A stretch of 21,101 nt of DNA from an uncultured Propionibacteriaceae bacterium (GTDB lineage Bacteria > Actinomycetota > Actinomycetes > Propionibacteriales > Propionibacteriaceae), in assembly GCA_945875065.1 (NCBI GenBank), contig CAMCJC010000007.1, positions 1 through 21,101 on the forward strand, given 5' to 3'. Below are positions 7,608 through 15,448 of this stretch, piece by piece. The translations under genes and the position numbers were made by a program. A model generated the notes under the pieces. That model searched no databases, had not been told where the DNA came from, and saw nothing but the letters and a program-made list of their open reading frames with translations. The stretch's first letter is position 1. Each line of letters opens with the position of its first letter.

Positions 7608-9280
7608 AGCATGCCGTCCTGGCGATCCTCGGAGTCATCATCCTCATCGAATACAAGGCTCGAAAGTGGAGGTCCATCATCAAAATCCCACGCAGTGCGC
7701 TCAGTCAGGAACTCATCGATGCAACGGCTCAACGCTTCTTCTCGTTGTTGGACAGCCACCTTGGGGTCATTCGACTCCCCCAACAGATGTGAAGAACGAA
7801 CCTTCTCTCCCCATAGCTGCGGGGCCCTCACAAGCTCCGTTGGAATGCCAGGCATGAGAACGCGATTTCCAAGGGAGTTCCGCTGCTTCTCGTCCAGATC
7901 CTCACGCTGGTAGATCTGAGGACAGGCCGGGCTGGCTGTACTCCGACTCTCAATCGCCAAGGCGAGATCGGAAAGCATGAAGGACTCCCCGGTCTCCGGG
8001 GACAAGGCATCCTGAGCCCAAAGAGCGCACAACATGATACTCCCCGAGGCGCGATCAGCCTTGAACGACGCAACATCCGGCTTGAACTCCGGAAGTTCCG
8101 CCACCACATCCAGCAGTCCCTGAACCGATCGACTCTCGTCCTGGGGGTCGATCTTGAACGTGAACGCCCGCGAGGCCCCGGTAGCGCTGCCGCCCCCCAA
8201 ACCTGGCCCAACCAGCGCCGCGCGCCAGTACCAGCGTACGAGCAGATCAAGATTCCGCTCTTCTGGCTCTGGGAAGTGTGCGAAGAATCGAGTGAGAACA
8301 GCGAACAGGTATCGATAGGCCAGGAACGTGAAGTGGGGAACACCAGCCCGCCACCGCAGGAACTCGACCACTCGTTCAATCGCCTCCAGGGTAGCCTTCT
8401 GGGCATCCTCCTGCTTCTCGTCGAGAAACTCGGATTGCCGACGTCTATCGGAATCAAACTCCAGATGGATATCACGGTAGATGTCTGGCCCTCGACGAGC
8501 CAGGAAAGCCTGGAGAATCGTGTCAGGGTTGACGTTGCCCCACTCGAGCCGCTCTCGGATCTCTTGCTGAATAGTCTCGAACGTAGTTGCTTCGGAAACA
8601 TGTTCCCCCGGAGCAAACAACCCACGGAATGCCTCGGCGCGACTCAGGCGCTTGCCGGAGTTGTTCATGCGGTCGTAGATATCGCGCAACACAGCGTCTT
8701 CGGTCGAGGTCACCACATACGCAGGCACCTGAAACTCTCGCAGGCGCTGCGTGGCGGAGTTGATCTCCTCGATGGATTCCGCGTGCTGCGGATGCTCACT
8801 CACCCAGCGAAGCACCAGCCTAAGGTCGAACAGGACCGGCAACGGGATGACCTTCTCGGGGGAATCGCCTTTGGCGGCTGCCCGCACCCTGAAGGGCCGT
8901 TGGGACAGGTCATAGACGAGAGCGAACTCACCTTCTCGCCCAGCCCTGGGATCGAAGGCGTTGAGGAACGTCGTGATCCGCTGCTGCCCGTCAACGACGT
9001 AAAGCGCATCGGTACGCGCCTCCGTGACGATCTTCACATTGCCGAGCTTCACTTCTCCGGCTGGAGCCTCACGTTTCCACAACAGGAGGCTCCCGATAGG
9101 GAAACCACGAAGGACACTGTCGATGAGTTTGACCGCATCGGGCCTCTTCCAGCGGAGTCCGCGCTGGAAGTGTGGAACTCGTACCTGCCCTTCGCGGACA
9201 GATTCCACGAGCGTGGCGAGGGAAAAAGTCTGCGCACTCGGCTGCGCCAACAGGTCGGGGTTGTCTCGCACCGCGGTCAC
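7601..9280 (-). CDS. DUF262 (GmrSD/ParB-like) protein with degenerate HNH tail
   Basis: A 559-residue protein of the DUF262 family, the ParB/sulfiredoxin-like nucleotide-binding module of the modification-dependent restriction enzyme GmrSD and the phosphorothioate-defence protein SspE. Diagnostic motifs are VPHFQRGLRW at 35-44, GFPIGSLLLW at 59-68, the active-site DGQQR at 97-101 and RMNNSGKRLS at 204-213. The C-terminus (about 450-500) resembles a DUF1524 HNH nuclease: QIYQREDL stands where family members have HIFPxxxL, followed by NSLGNRVLMPG. The catalytic histidines are missing, so nuclease activity is doubtful. The extreme C-terminus is very acidic. The GTG start at 9280 is backed by AGGAGG (9285-9290) 4 nt away. 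The gene is first in a two-gene operon with hipA and may bind or restrain it, or act as the sensor of a defence pair; this role is inferred. Its lower GC than the neighbours suggests transfer. Confidence 0.88.
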   Translation of the reverse strand: MTAVRDNPDLLAQPSAQTFSLATLVESVREGQVRVPHFQRGLRWKRPDAVKLIDSVLRGFPIGSLLLWKREAPAGEVKLGNVKIVTEARTDALYVVDGQQRITTFLNAFDPRAGREGEFALVYDLSQRPFRVRAAAKGDSPEKVIPLPVLFDLRLVLRWVSEHPQHAESIEEINSATQRLREFQVPAYVVTSTEDAVLRDIYDRMNNSGKRLSRAEAFRGLFAPGEHVSEATTFETIQQEIRERLEWGNVNPDTILQAFLARRGPDIYRDIHLEFDSDRRRQSEFLDEKQEDAQKATLEAIERVVEFLRWRAGVPHFTFLAYRYLFAVLTRFFAHFPEPEERNLDLLVRWYWRAALVGPGLGGGSATGASRAFTFKIDPQDESRSVQGLLDVVAELPEFKPDVASFKADRASGSIMLCALWAQDALSPETGESFMLSDLALAIESRSTASPACPQIYQREDLDEKQRNSLGNRVLMPGIPTELVRAPQLWGEKVRSSHLLGESNDPKVAVQQREEALSRCIDEFLTERTAWDFDDGPPLSSLVFDEDDDSEDRQDGMLW

Positions 9281-9284
9281 AAGG

Positions 9285-9313
9285 CCTCCTCTCCGCAGGC
9301 TGCTTGGATGCTA
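9285..9313 (-). promoter_or_regulatory. Putative promoter and RBS of the DUF262-hipA operon
   Basis: On the - strand, a TAGCAT hexamer (9308-9313) fits an actinobacterial -10 and is followed by a strong AGGAGG ribosome site (9285-9290) 4 nt before GTG 9280. No convincing -35 is visible. The region lies inside the right repeat, so the operon carries its own promoter within the island. Confidence 0.4.
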
Positions 9314-9342
9314 TCACCCGCGTTACGGAAGATGTTGATCGA

Positions 9343-9414
9343 CGATAATCGGTGCAACGCGTCACCCACTGCGGGAAAACGCCCAGCTCGAGGCCGCGTG
9401 TGATGCGTTGTACC
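9343..9414 (+). repeat. 72-bp flanking direct repeat, right copy
   Basis: Same orientation as 6312-6383, with four substitutions. The one in the outer stem (C to T at 9411) leaves a G.T pair, so the 15-bp stem can still form. Another, in the inner hairpin, turns its closing T-A pair into a G-A mismatch. It stands upstream of the DUF262 promoter and downstream of the FHA gene terminator. Confidence 0.9.
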
Positions 9415-9433
9415 AAACACGGTCGAGAACAGC

Positions 9434-9464
9434 AGAACGGGCCCAGTGGTACCGGGCCCGTTCT
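9434..9464. terminator. Hairpin terminator behind the FHA gene
   Basis: A perfect 11-bp inverted repeat (AGAACGGGCCC at 9434-9444, GGGCCCGTTCT at 9454-9464) with a 9-nt loop, followed on the + strand by CTTTAG. It lies 16 nt past the FHA stop codon. It probably served as the bidirectional terminator of the eccC/FHA junction before the island entered. Confidence 0.75.
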
Positions 9465-9480
9465 CTTTAGCTGGCTACCC

Positions 9481-10803
9481 TCAGCGAGCCTGCTCGATTC
9501 GCATGCTGACGCCGTCGCCGAGGTTTAGGACCGTGCCGATCGGGATGACCACCGACTGGCCGTCCTCCAACAGGTACGGCTCTTCGTCGGCGAGCTGGAC
9601 CGTGGTGCCGTTGGTGGAGTCGAGGTCCGTGACCCGGACTTGGCGACCCATCGGCTCGACCAGCAGGTGGCTGCGGGAAATGTCGTTGCCGGGGCTCGGC
9701 ACCCGCATCGACGTCGAGCCGGCGGGGCCCTTAGACGCGTCGGGCGCGCGCCCGATGACGACCGGGGAGGCCAGGTTCATGAAGTCGCCGGTGTTCGTCT
9801 GGATACCCGTGGCTACCATCGGGGCCGCGGACTCGCCGAAGTCGACCGGTCGGCGGTGGAAGCCGTAATCCTCCTCGCCCTGGTGCCCTACCGGCGCGGG
9901 CGACGACATCGGGATCGGCGTCGGGGCCGGCGGATCGTACGGGGCGGGAGACGACGCGGCCGCGGCCGGGGCGTCGTAAGACGGCTGATAGTGCGGGGAC
10001 GACTGGTACTGAGGCGAGGACTGGTACTGCGGGGCATCGTACGCCGGGGCCGCCGGGGGTTCGTAGGCCGGTGCCGGCGGCTCGTAGGCCGGGGCGGCCG
10101 ACTCGTACTGCGAAGCCGACGGCTGGTAACGCTCTGACGGTTCGTAGCGATCGAATGGCCGGTACGGCTCGGTGGCCGGTTGCTCTACGCGCTCGCTGAA
10201 CGACGGCTCCTCGAGGCGCTCGATCGGCTCCGGGCGCGGCGGCTCAGAGACCGGCTGCAGCGGCTCGGCGACAACGACCGGGGCCTGCGAGACCGGTTCT
10301 GGCATCTTGTGCTCGGTGTCGGGAAACTGAATCAACTGCCCCGGATCGGTCGACAGGTGCAGAGCCGACGCCCCCACAGCGCCGACAACCAGTGGCAGAT
10401 GCAGCACGCTCTCGTGGTCGACGGGCCCCATCTCGACGCGCATCCCGTGGATGCCACCGCCGAAGTGGCCCTCGTGCCAAGTCAGCGCCCCTTGTCCGTC
10501 GAGGACGTTCTCACCGGTGTTCGAGTCGACGACCGAGACACGGCCCCGCGCGAGGCCGTGCAGTTCCTCACGGTCCCACACGAACGCGGCGAAGTCCGGC
10601 ATCTGATCCAGCGAGTAGCCGCGCAGCACGTCCATCAGGGCCTGCAGCGACCCCGCGGCCTGCATGTCGGTCCACAGCTGGTTCACGAGTGACGACATCT
10701 TCGGCGGCGCCGGCTGCATGACAGCCACGAGCCTCGCCCCTGCGAGCACGATCCACTGGCCGGGCGTGTAGGTCAGCCGCCAAGGGCCAATCGGTAGCGA
10801 CAT
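9481..10803 (-). CDS. FHA-domain protein of the type VII secretion locus
   Basis: A 440-residue, three-part protein. Residues 1 to about 165 form a globular N-terminal domain that I do not recognise. Residues about 166-310 are a low-complexity linker rich in Pro, Ala, Tyr, Gln and Glu, with YEPPAPA and PQYQSS repeats. The C-terminus (about 340-440) is an FHA domain, a phosphothreonine reader, with the diagnostic GR (351-352), SRSH (376-379) and DLDSTNG (393-399). FHA proteins beside EccC are common in type VII loci and in proteins controlled by Ser/Thr kinases such as the Pkn family. The start ATG at 10803 is preferred over the in-frame ATG at 10815 because GGGAG lies 5 nt before it. It converges on eccC across the island and a terminator. 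The linker looks disordered, perhaps tethering the FHA domain to a partner. Confidence 0.88.
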   Translation of the reverse strand: MSLPIGPWRLTYTPGQWIVLAGARLVAVMQPAPPKMSSLVNQLWTDMQAAGSLQALMDVLRGYSLDQMPDFAAFVWDREELHGLARGRVSVVDSNTGENVLDGQGALTWHEGHFGGGIHGMRVEMGPVDHESVLHLPLVVGAVGASALHLSTDPGQLIQFPDTEHKMPEPVSQAPVVVAEPLQPVSEPPRPEPIERLEEPSFSERVEQPATEPYRPFDRYEPSERYQPSASQYESAAPAYEPPAPAYEPPAAPAYDAPQYQSSPQYQSSPHYQPSYDAPAAAASSPAPYDPPAPTPIPMSSPAPVGHQGEEDYGFHRRPVDFGESAAPMVATGIQTNTGDFMNLASPVVIGRAPDASKGPAGSTSMRVPSPGNDISRSHLLVEPMGRQVRVTDLDSTNGTTVQLADEEPYLLEDGQSVVIPIGTVLNLGDGVSMRIEQAR

Positions 10804-10962
10804 CAGATCTCCCATCGAGTGAATTCGTCCTCCAGCCTAGCCAACGTCAATGGAGGTTCGCGACGCCTGGGCCCGAATCCAAAGTATCGCCAGCCTGAAA
10901 AGACGACGTATCCGGCTTCCGTGCGGCCGCATGAAGTCCCCAGGCAGCGGGCGTTTCGACCC

Positions 10963-12081
10963 TTAGTTGGGCAGGCTGGCGGCCATCCGGCGCACACCTT
11001 CGGTGATCAGTTCTTTCGATGTCGCGAGGTTCACCCGGACGTGTTGCGACGCCTCCGGGGCGAAGTCCGCACCGAAGTTGAACCGCACGCGCCCAACCTC
11101 GTGGAAGTGCCGTCCCGGGTGCTCCAGCCCTAGTGGGGCGCAATCCAGCCACGCCAAGTATGTGCCCGCCATCGGCTGCCACGCGAGTTGCGGAAGGTGC
11201 CGAGAAAGCTCCGCCGCAAAATGTTTCTTGTGCTCCTCAACCTCAACCCGAAGTTGAGCCAGCCAATCGCGTCCGACGTTGAGTGCCGTCGCATTCGCCG
11301 CAACCCCGAAATACGAGGCGGACTCGTGAACGTACCCACTCAATCCGGTGACAACGTCCGTCGCCTCGGCGCCCGGGACGATCAGCGCGGCCTTGATAGC
11401 GGCGAGGTTGAACGCCTTCGACGCCGAAGTCACAATCAGTGCCCGCTCACCGCCCGGAACCTCCGTGATTGGGGTGTGCTTAGCCCCGCTAATCGGCGCG
11501 TGAATCTCATCGCTGATGACTACGACGCCGTGCCGGTTCGCCGCCTCCATCACCCGGGTCAGCTCCTTAGCGGTGTGGACAATGCCGTTCGGGTTGTGAG
11601 GGGAGCACAGCAGATAAGCGGCCGGCCGCTCACGCTCGAACGCGGTCTCGAGGGCGTCGAGGTCGAGACGACCCGCGGCGATCGGCACCTCGACCGTGCG
11701 TCGACCGGTCGCCGAGACCGTCTCCCTAAACGGCGGGTAGATCGGCGGGTTGATGACCACGGCGTCGCCCGGCTTCGTGACGGTCAACACCAGTTCGCGG
11801 AGACCCGTCATGGTGTCGCAGACGATCTCCATGCTCGCCGCATCGAGGCGCTGACCCCAAACATCGGCGGCGAACGCGGCATAGGCCTCCTGGTAGTCGG
11901 GCTGCTCGGGGTAGCCGGTGTCGCCGTCGACTAGCAGCTGCGTCAGCTTCTCGCGCAACTCGGGCACGAGGTGGACGTCCATCTCCGCGACGAACATCGG
12001 CAGCACATCCGGCTCCCACCTCGACCACTTGATGCTGCGGCGCTTGCGGAGTTCGGCCAGGGGAACGTCGAAGATGCGCAT
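10963..12081 (-). CDS. MalY/PatB-family PLP-dependent cysteine-S-conjugate beta-lyase
   Basis: A fold-type I aminotransferase-like enzyme of the MalY/PatB group, which usually cleaves C-S bonds such as that in cystathionine to give pyruvate, ammonia and a thiol. It has 372 residues, the usual length. The N-terminus has the family signature KWSRW...LPMFVAEMD (residues 18-35). PHNPNG at 161-166 gives the Asn, SDEIHAP at 190-196 the PLP aspartate, and TSASKAFNL at 218-226 the Schiff-base lysine K222. ATG 12081 was chosen over an in-frame extension to 12159 because the family begins just here and because TAGACT lies 7 nt upstream with no SD, as in leaderless actinobacterial messages. The extension would also run into the ileS promoter. 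It could act as a cystathionine beta-lyase in methionine synthesis or as an aminotransferase. Confidence 0.9.
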   Translation of the reverse strand: MRIFDVPLAELRKRRSIKWSRWEPDVLPMFVAEMDVHLVPELREKLTQLLVDGDTGYPEQPDYQEAYAAFAADVWGQRLDAASMEIVCDTMTGLRELVLTVTKPGDAVVINPPIYPPFRETVSATGRRTVEVPIAAGRLDLDALETAFERERPAAYLLCSPHNPNGIVHTAKELTRVMEAANRHGVVVISDEIHAPISGAKHTPITEVPGGERALIVTSASKAFNLAAIKAALIVPGAEATDVVTGLSGYVHESASYFGVAANATALNVGRDWLAQLRVEVEEHKKHFAAELSRHLPQLAWQPMAGTYLAWLDCAPLGLEHPGRHFHEVGRVRFNFGADFAPEASQHVRVNLATSKELITEGVRRMAASLPN

Positions 12082-12088
12082 GCGCGAA

Positions 12089-12094
12089 AGTCTA
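12089..12094 (-). promoter_or_regulatory. -10 element of a leaderless malY-like message
   Basis: TAGACT on the - strand ends 7 nt before ATG 12081, and no Shine-Dalgarno sequence is present. This is the spacing expected when transcription starts at the A of the start codon. Confidence 0.5.
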
Positions 12095-12137
12095 GGGAGC
12101 GCCGCGCCGGTCGGTGGCGGATTTCCACAGCGTCGCG

Positions 12138-12145
12138 CATAATGT
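12138..12145 (+). promoter_or_regulatory. Putative -10 of the ileS leader
   Basis: The CATAAT/TAATGT overlap at 12138-12145 is the only AT-rich, TATAAT-like hexamer in the divergent malY/ileS region. It would start RNA at about 12150, just before Stem I of the T-box. No clear -35 is seen. Confidence 0.45.
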
Positions 12146-12149
12146 GTGC

Positions 12150-12322
12150 CGCATCGCAAGGCATTGATGGGGCCATCACCCCGGAGCTGCCGGAAGAACG
12201 GCGCAAGCTCACTAGAACCGGCCGCGAGCGAGAATCAAGCGGGACGCATCGCGTCCAAGGAGGGTGGTACCGCGGGCCCCAGCGCTCGTCCCTCCGGTCC
12301 AGCCAGCCGAACCGGAGGTGCC
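12150..12322 (+). ncRNA. ileS T-box riboswitch, translational (class II), ultrashort Stem I
   Basis: The leader binds uncharged tRNA-Ile and frees the ileS ribosome site. A short Stem I (GGCA 12160-12163 with TGCC 12188-12191; GGGG 12169-12172 with CCCC 12179-12182) carries the specifier AUC at 12175-12177 in its terminal loop, followed by a purine. Stem III is GGACGC/GCGTCC (12242-12247 with 12251-12256). The conserved T-box AGGGTGGTACCGCG at 12261-12274 includes UGGU (12265-12268), complementary to the ACCA end of tRNA-Ile. The anti-SD CCTCCGGT (12291-12298) pairs perfectly with ACCGGAGG (12311-12318), the ileS ribosome site. There is no U-tract terminator, so control is at translation. A specifier in the terminal loop of an ultrashort Stem I is the known actinobacterial ileS type. 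Confidence 0.93.
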
Positions 12323-15300
12323 ATGAGTTCCTATAACGCCGTGCCAGCAGCCGTCGACTTCCCCGCGCTCGAGCACGAGATCATCGAGCTGTGGGAACGC
12401 CAGGGCACGTTCGAGAAATCCATCGAGGCCTCACGCGGCGGCGACCCGTGGACGTTCTACGAGGGCCCGCCGACGGCGAACGGCATGCCCGGTACCCACC
12501 ACATCGAGGCGCGCGTCTTCAAGGACCTGTTCCCCCGCTTCAAGACGATGCAGGGCCGGTTCGTCGCCCGCAAAGCCGGCTGGGACTGCCACGGACTGCC
12601 GGTCGAACTCGCCGTCGAGAAGGAGCTCGGTTTCTCCGGCAAGCCCGACATTGAGGCCTACGGTGTCGAACCCTTCAACGCGAAGTGCCGCGAGTCGGTG
12701 CTGCGGCACGTCGACGCGTTCGCCGACCTGACCCGCCGCATGGGCTACTGGGTCAACCTAGACGACGCCTACGTCACCATGACCCCCGAATACGTGCAGT
12801 CGGTGTGGTGGGCGCTCAAGCAGATCTTCGTAAAAGGCCTCCTCCAAGAGGACTACCGCGTCGCCCCGTACTGCCCGCGCTGCGGCACCACCCTCTCCGA
12901 CCATGAGCTGGCACAGGGCTACGAGGACGTCACCGACCCGTCGGTCTACGTCCGCTTCCCCGTCGCCTCCGGGCCGCTGGCCGGCAAAGCCGACCTGCTG
13001 GTTTGGACGACGACGCCGTGGACCCTCGTCTCCAACACCGCCGTCGCGGTGCACCCCGAGGTGACTTACGTCGTCGCTTCGCACCCCGAGCAGGGGGCGC
13101 TGGTCGTCGCGGAGCCGCTGTTCGATTCGGTCCTCGGCGAGGGGTGGACTCGTGGCGCGACGTTCCTCGGCGCCGACATGGAGCGCTGGACCTACCAGCG
13201 GCCGTTCGAGCTCGTCGAGTTTCCCGCGCCCGCGCACCTGGTGGTCCTAGCCGACTACGTCACGATCTTTGACGGCACCGGCCTCGTCCATCAGGCACCC
13301 GCGTTCGGCGAGGACGACATGCTCGTCTGCCGCTCCTACGGCCTCCCGTTCATCAACCCGATCAACGCCAACGGCACCTTCGACGACGCCGTGAAGCTGG
13401 TTGGCGGCGTCTTCTTCAAGGATGCCGACGCGCTCCTCGTCGACGACCTCACCCAGCGCGGCCTGCTCTTCCGCAAGCTCGACTACCTCCACTCCTACCC
13501 GCACTGCTGGCGCTGCCACACCGCGCTCCTCTACTACGCGCAGCCCTCGTGGTACATCCGCACCACCCGCATCAAGGAGCAGTTGCTCGCGCAGAACGAG
13601 GCGACGACCTGGTATCCCGAGTCGATCAAACACGGCCGCTACGGCGACTGGCTGAACAACAACATCGACTGGGCCCTGTCGCGCAGCCGCTACTGGGGCA
13701 CCCCGCTGCCGATCTGGCGCAACGTCGACGACCCGGCCGACCTGATCTGCGTCGGTTCCCTCGCCGAGCTCGGCGAGCTGACCGGGCGCGACCTTTCCGG
13801 CCTCGACCCGCACCGCCCGTTCATCGATGACGTCGAGATCGTCAAGGGAGGCGCCACCTACCGACGCGTCCCGGAGGTCATCGACGCGTGGTTCGACTCC
13901 GGGTCGATGCCGTTCGCGCAGTGGGGCTATCCGCACGCCCCCGGCTCGAAGGAACTCCTAAAGGCCAACTACCCCGCCGATTTCATCTGCGAGGCCATCG
14001 ACCAGACCCGCGGCTGGTTCTACTCGCTGATGGCGATCGGGACGCTCGTGTTCGACGAGTCCAGCTACCGCAACGTCGTGTGCCTCGGCCACATCCTCGC
14101 TGAGGACGGCCGCAAGATGAGCAAGCACCTCGGCAACATCCTGGAGCCCATCCCGCTCATGGACCAGCACGGCGCCGACGCGGTCCGCTGGTTCATGGCC
14201 TGCTCCGGGTCGCCGTGGATGGCCCGCCGCGTCGGGCACTCGACGATCGCCGAGACCGTCCGGAAGGTGCTGCTGACCTACTGGAACACTGTCGCGTTCC
14301 AGTCGCTGTACGCGCGGGCCGCGAACTGGGCGCCCGGCGGCGATGCCCCCGAGGTCGCGGAGCGGCACGTCCAGGACCGCTGGCTCACCTCCGCGACCAA
14401 CGAGCTCGTCCGCGACGTCACCGCCGCTCTCGAAGACTTCGACACCCAGCGTGCCGGCACCCTGCTGGCGAGCTTCGTCGACGACCTGTCCAACTGGTAC
14501 GTGCGCCGTTCGCGTCGCCGCTTCTGGGCGGGCGACAACAGCGCCCTGACGACGCTGCACGAGACGTTGAACGTCATCACCCGCCTGATGGCTCCGATCA
14601 TGCCGTTCGTCACCGAGCGCGTCTGGCAGGACCTGTTCATTCCCACCGACCCGGCCTCCCCCGAGTCGGTGCACCTGGCGACGTGGCCCGTCGCTGATGA
14701 GTCCCTCATCGACGCCAAGCTGTCGTCCGCGATGGCGGCGGCGCGCCGCGTCGTCGAGTTGGGACGGGCCGCGCGGGCCGAGTCGAAGATGAAGGTCCGA
14801 CAGGTCCTGAGGCGGATGCTGGTTCCGACGGCGACGCTCGCGCAGCTGACCGAGCACCTCGTCGATGAGATCCGCGCCGAGCTGAACGTCCAGGAGATCG
14901 CCTCGTTCACCTCCGCCGGCGACCTCGTGGATCACTTGGCGAAGGGCAATTTCCGGGCGCTCGGGAAACGGTTCGGCAAGCGCACCCCGATCGTCGCGTC
15001 CGCGATCGCCGCCGCCGAGGCGGCGAAGCTCGCCGCCGACCTGGCGCGCGACGGCAAGGCCCTCGTCGACGTCGAGGGCGAGCAGATCGAGGTGGGCGTC
15101 GAGGAGGTCCTCCTCACCGAGCGGCCGCGCGAGGGTTGGAGCGTCGTCAACGAGCAGGGCGAGACCGTCGCGCTCGACCTCGAGCTAACCCCCGAGCTGA
15201 TCCGCGCCGGCCTGGCCCGCGAGGTCATCCGCGTCGTGCAGGAGGCGCGCAAGTCATCCGGGCTGGACATCTCGGACCGCATCAAGCTGCGCGTCCAGGC

Positions 15301-15448
15301 CGACGGCGACCTCGCCACCGCGATCGCCGAGCACGCCAAGCTGATTGCCGACGAGGTGCTCGCGACGTCGCTGGAAAGCGGGGAGGTCGCGGAACCGACT
15401 GCTACCGAGCCGGATCTGAAGCTGCGGGTCCGGATCGAGCTGGCCTGA
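12323..15448 (+). CDS. ileS: Isoleucyl-tRNA synthetase
   Basis: Charges tRNA-Ile with isoleucine in the cytoplasm. It has 1041 residues, typical of actinobacterial, eukaryote-like IleRS. The class I HIGH motif appears as GTHH at 57-60 after GPPTANG. The CP1 editing domain carries WTTTPWT at 228-234. Zinc-knuckle pairs are CPRC at 184-187 and CWRC at 395-398. KMSK lies at 598-601, and the anticodon-binding domain follows (NWYVRRSRRRFW). The long C-terminal region (about 850-1041) belongs to the eukaryote-like type. That clade includes enzymes poorly inhibited by mupirocin, although this cannot be judged here. ATG 12323 is preferred over the in-frame upstream extension because it follows the GGAGG that the T-box sequesters. 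Its stop touches the stop of the convergent oxidoreductase gene with no spacer. Confidence 0.98.
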   Translation: MSSYNAVPAAVDFPALEHEIIELWERQGTFEKSIEASRGGDPWTFYEGPPTANGMPGTHHIEARVFKDLFPRFKTMQGRFVARKAGWDCHGLPVELAVEKELGFSGKPDIEAYGVEPFNAKCRESVLRHVDAFADLTRRMGYWVNLDDAYVTMTPEYVQSVWWALKQIFVKGLLQEDYRVAPYCPRCGTTLSDHELAQGYEDVTDPSVYVRFPVASGPLAGKADLLVWTTTPWTLVSNTAVAVHPEVTYVVASHPEQGALVVAEPLFDSVLGEGWTRGATFLGADMERWTYQRPFELVEFPAPAHLVVLADYVTIFDGTGLVHQAPAFGEDDMLVCRSYGLPFINPINANGTFDDAVKLVGGVFFKDADALLVDDLTQRGLLFRKLDYLHSYPHCWRCHTALLYYAQPSWYIRTTRIKEQLLAQNEATTWYPESIKHGRYGDWLNNNIDWALSRSRYWGTPLPIWRNVDDPADLICVGSLAELGELTGRDLSGLDPHRPFIDDVEIVKGGATYRRVPEVIDAWFDSGSMPFAQWGYPHAPGSKELLKANYPADFICEAIDQTRGWFYSLMAIGTLVFDESSYRNVVCLGHILAEDGRKMSKHLGNILEPIPLMDQHGADAVRWFMACSGSPWMARRVGHSTIAETVRKVLLTYWNTVAFQSLYARAANWAPGGDAPEVAERHVQDRWLTSATNELVRDVTAALEDFDTQRAGTLLASFVDDLSNWYVRRSRRRFWAGDNSALTTLHETLNVITRLMAPIMPFVTERVWQDLFIPTDPASPESVHLATWPVADESLIDAKLSSAMAAARRVVELGRAARAESKMKVRQVLRRMLVPTATLAQLTEHLVDEIRAELNVQEIASFTSAGDLVDHLAKGNFRALGKRFGKRTPIVASAIAAAEAAKLAADLARDGKALVDVEGEQIEVGVEEVLLTERPREGWSVVNEQGETVALDLELTPELIRAGLAREVIRVVQEARKSSGLDISDRIKLRVQADGDLATAIAEHAKLIADEVLATSLESGEVAEPTATEPDLKLRVRIELA

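Larger units (their letters stand above)
6312..9414. mobile_element. Repeat-flanked island carrying a DUF262-hipA cassette
   Basis: A 3.1-kb segment lies between eccC and the convergent FHA gene, bounded by 72-bp direct repeats (6312-6383 and 9343-9414; 68 of 72 identical). It holds only the DUF262 and hipA genes and their promoter. Its left repeat starts 8 nt after the eccC stop, and the right repeat ends 19 nt before the hairpin that terminates the FHA gene. Removing one repeat and the cargo would leave an ordinary convergent eccC/FHA junction. Parts of the DUF262 gene are clearly poorer in GC than the neighbours: hand counts give 52-53% for 8281-8340 and 7741-7800, against 73% for 14161-14220 in ileS. 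No integrase or transposase is inside, so movement would need outside help. The island is inferred from the repeats, the content and the composition. Confidence 0.6.

Noticed and set aside
8276..9403. Long open frame (375 codons) on the + strand opposite the DUF262 gene
   Set aside because: It is antisense to a gene with clear family motifs, has no recognisable domain, and runs through the right flanking repeat, so it is a frame shadow.
6393..10803. HipA kinase and the neighbouring FHA phosphothreonine reader as one signalling unit
   Set aside because: The flanking repeats separate them, and FHA proteins belong to type VII loci on their own; the closeness is best explained by insertion.
12082..12159. 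N-terminal extension of the MalY-like protein to 12159
   Set aside because: The extension has Arg/Pro-rich non-family sequence and would overlap the ileS promoter; ATG 12081 fits the family and a leaderless start.
12146..12322. N-terminal extension of IleRS starting upstream of ATG 12323
   Set aside because: This stretch is the T-box leader; the ribosome site it controls lies just before ATG 12323.
13958..14935. Open frame of 325 codons on the - strand within ileS
   Set aside because: A GC-rich shadow of ileS, with biased low-complexity composition and no start signals.
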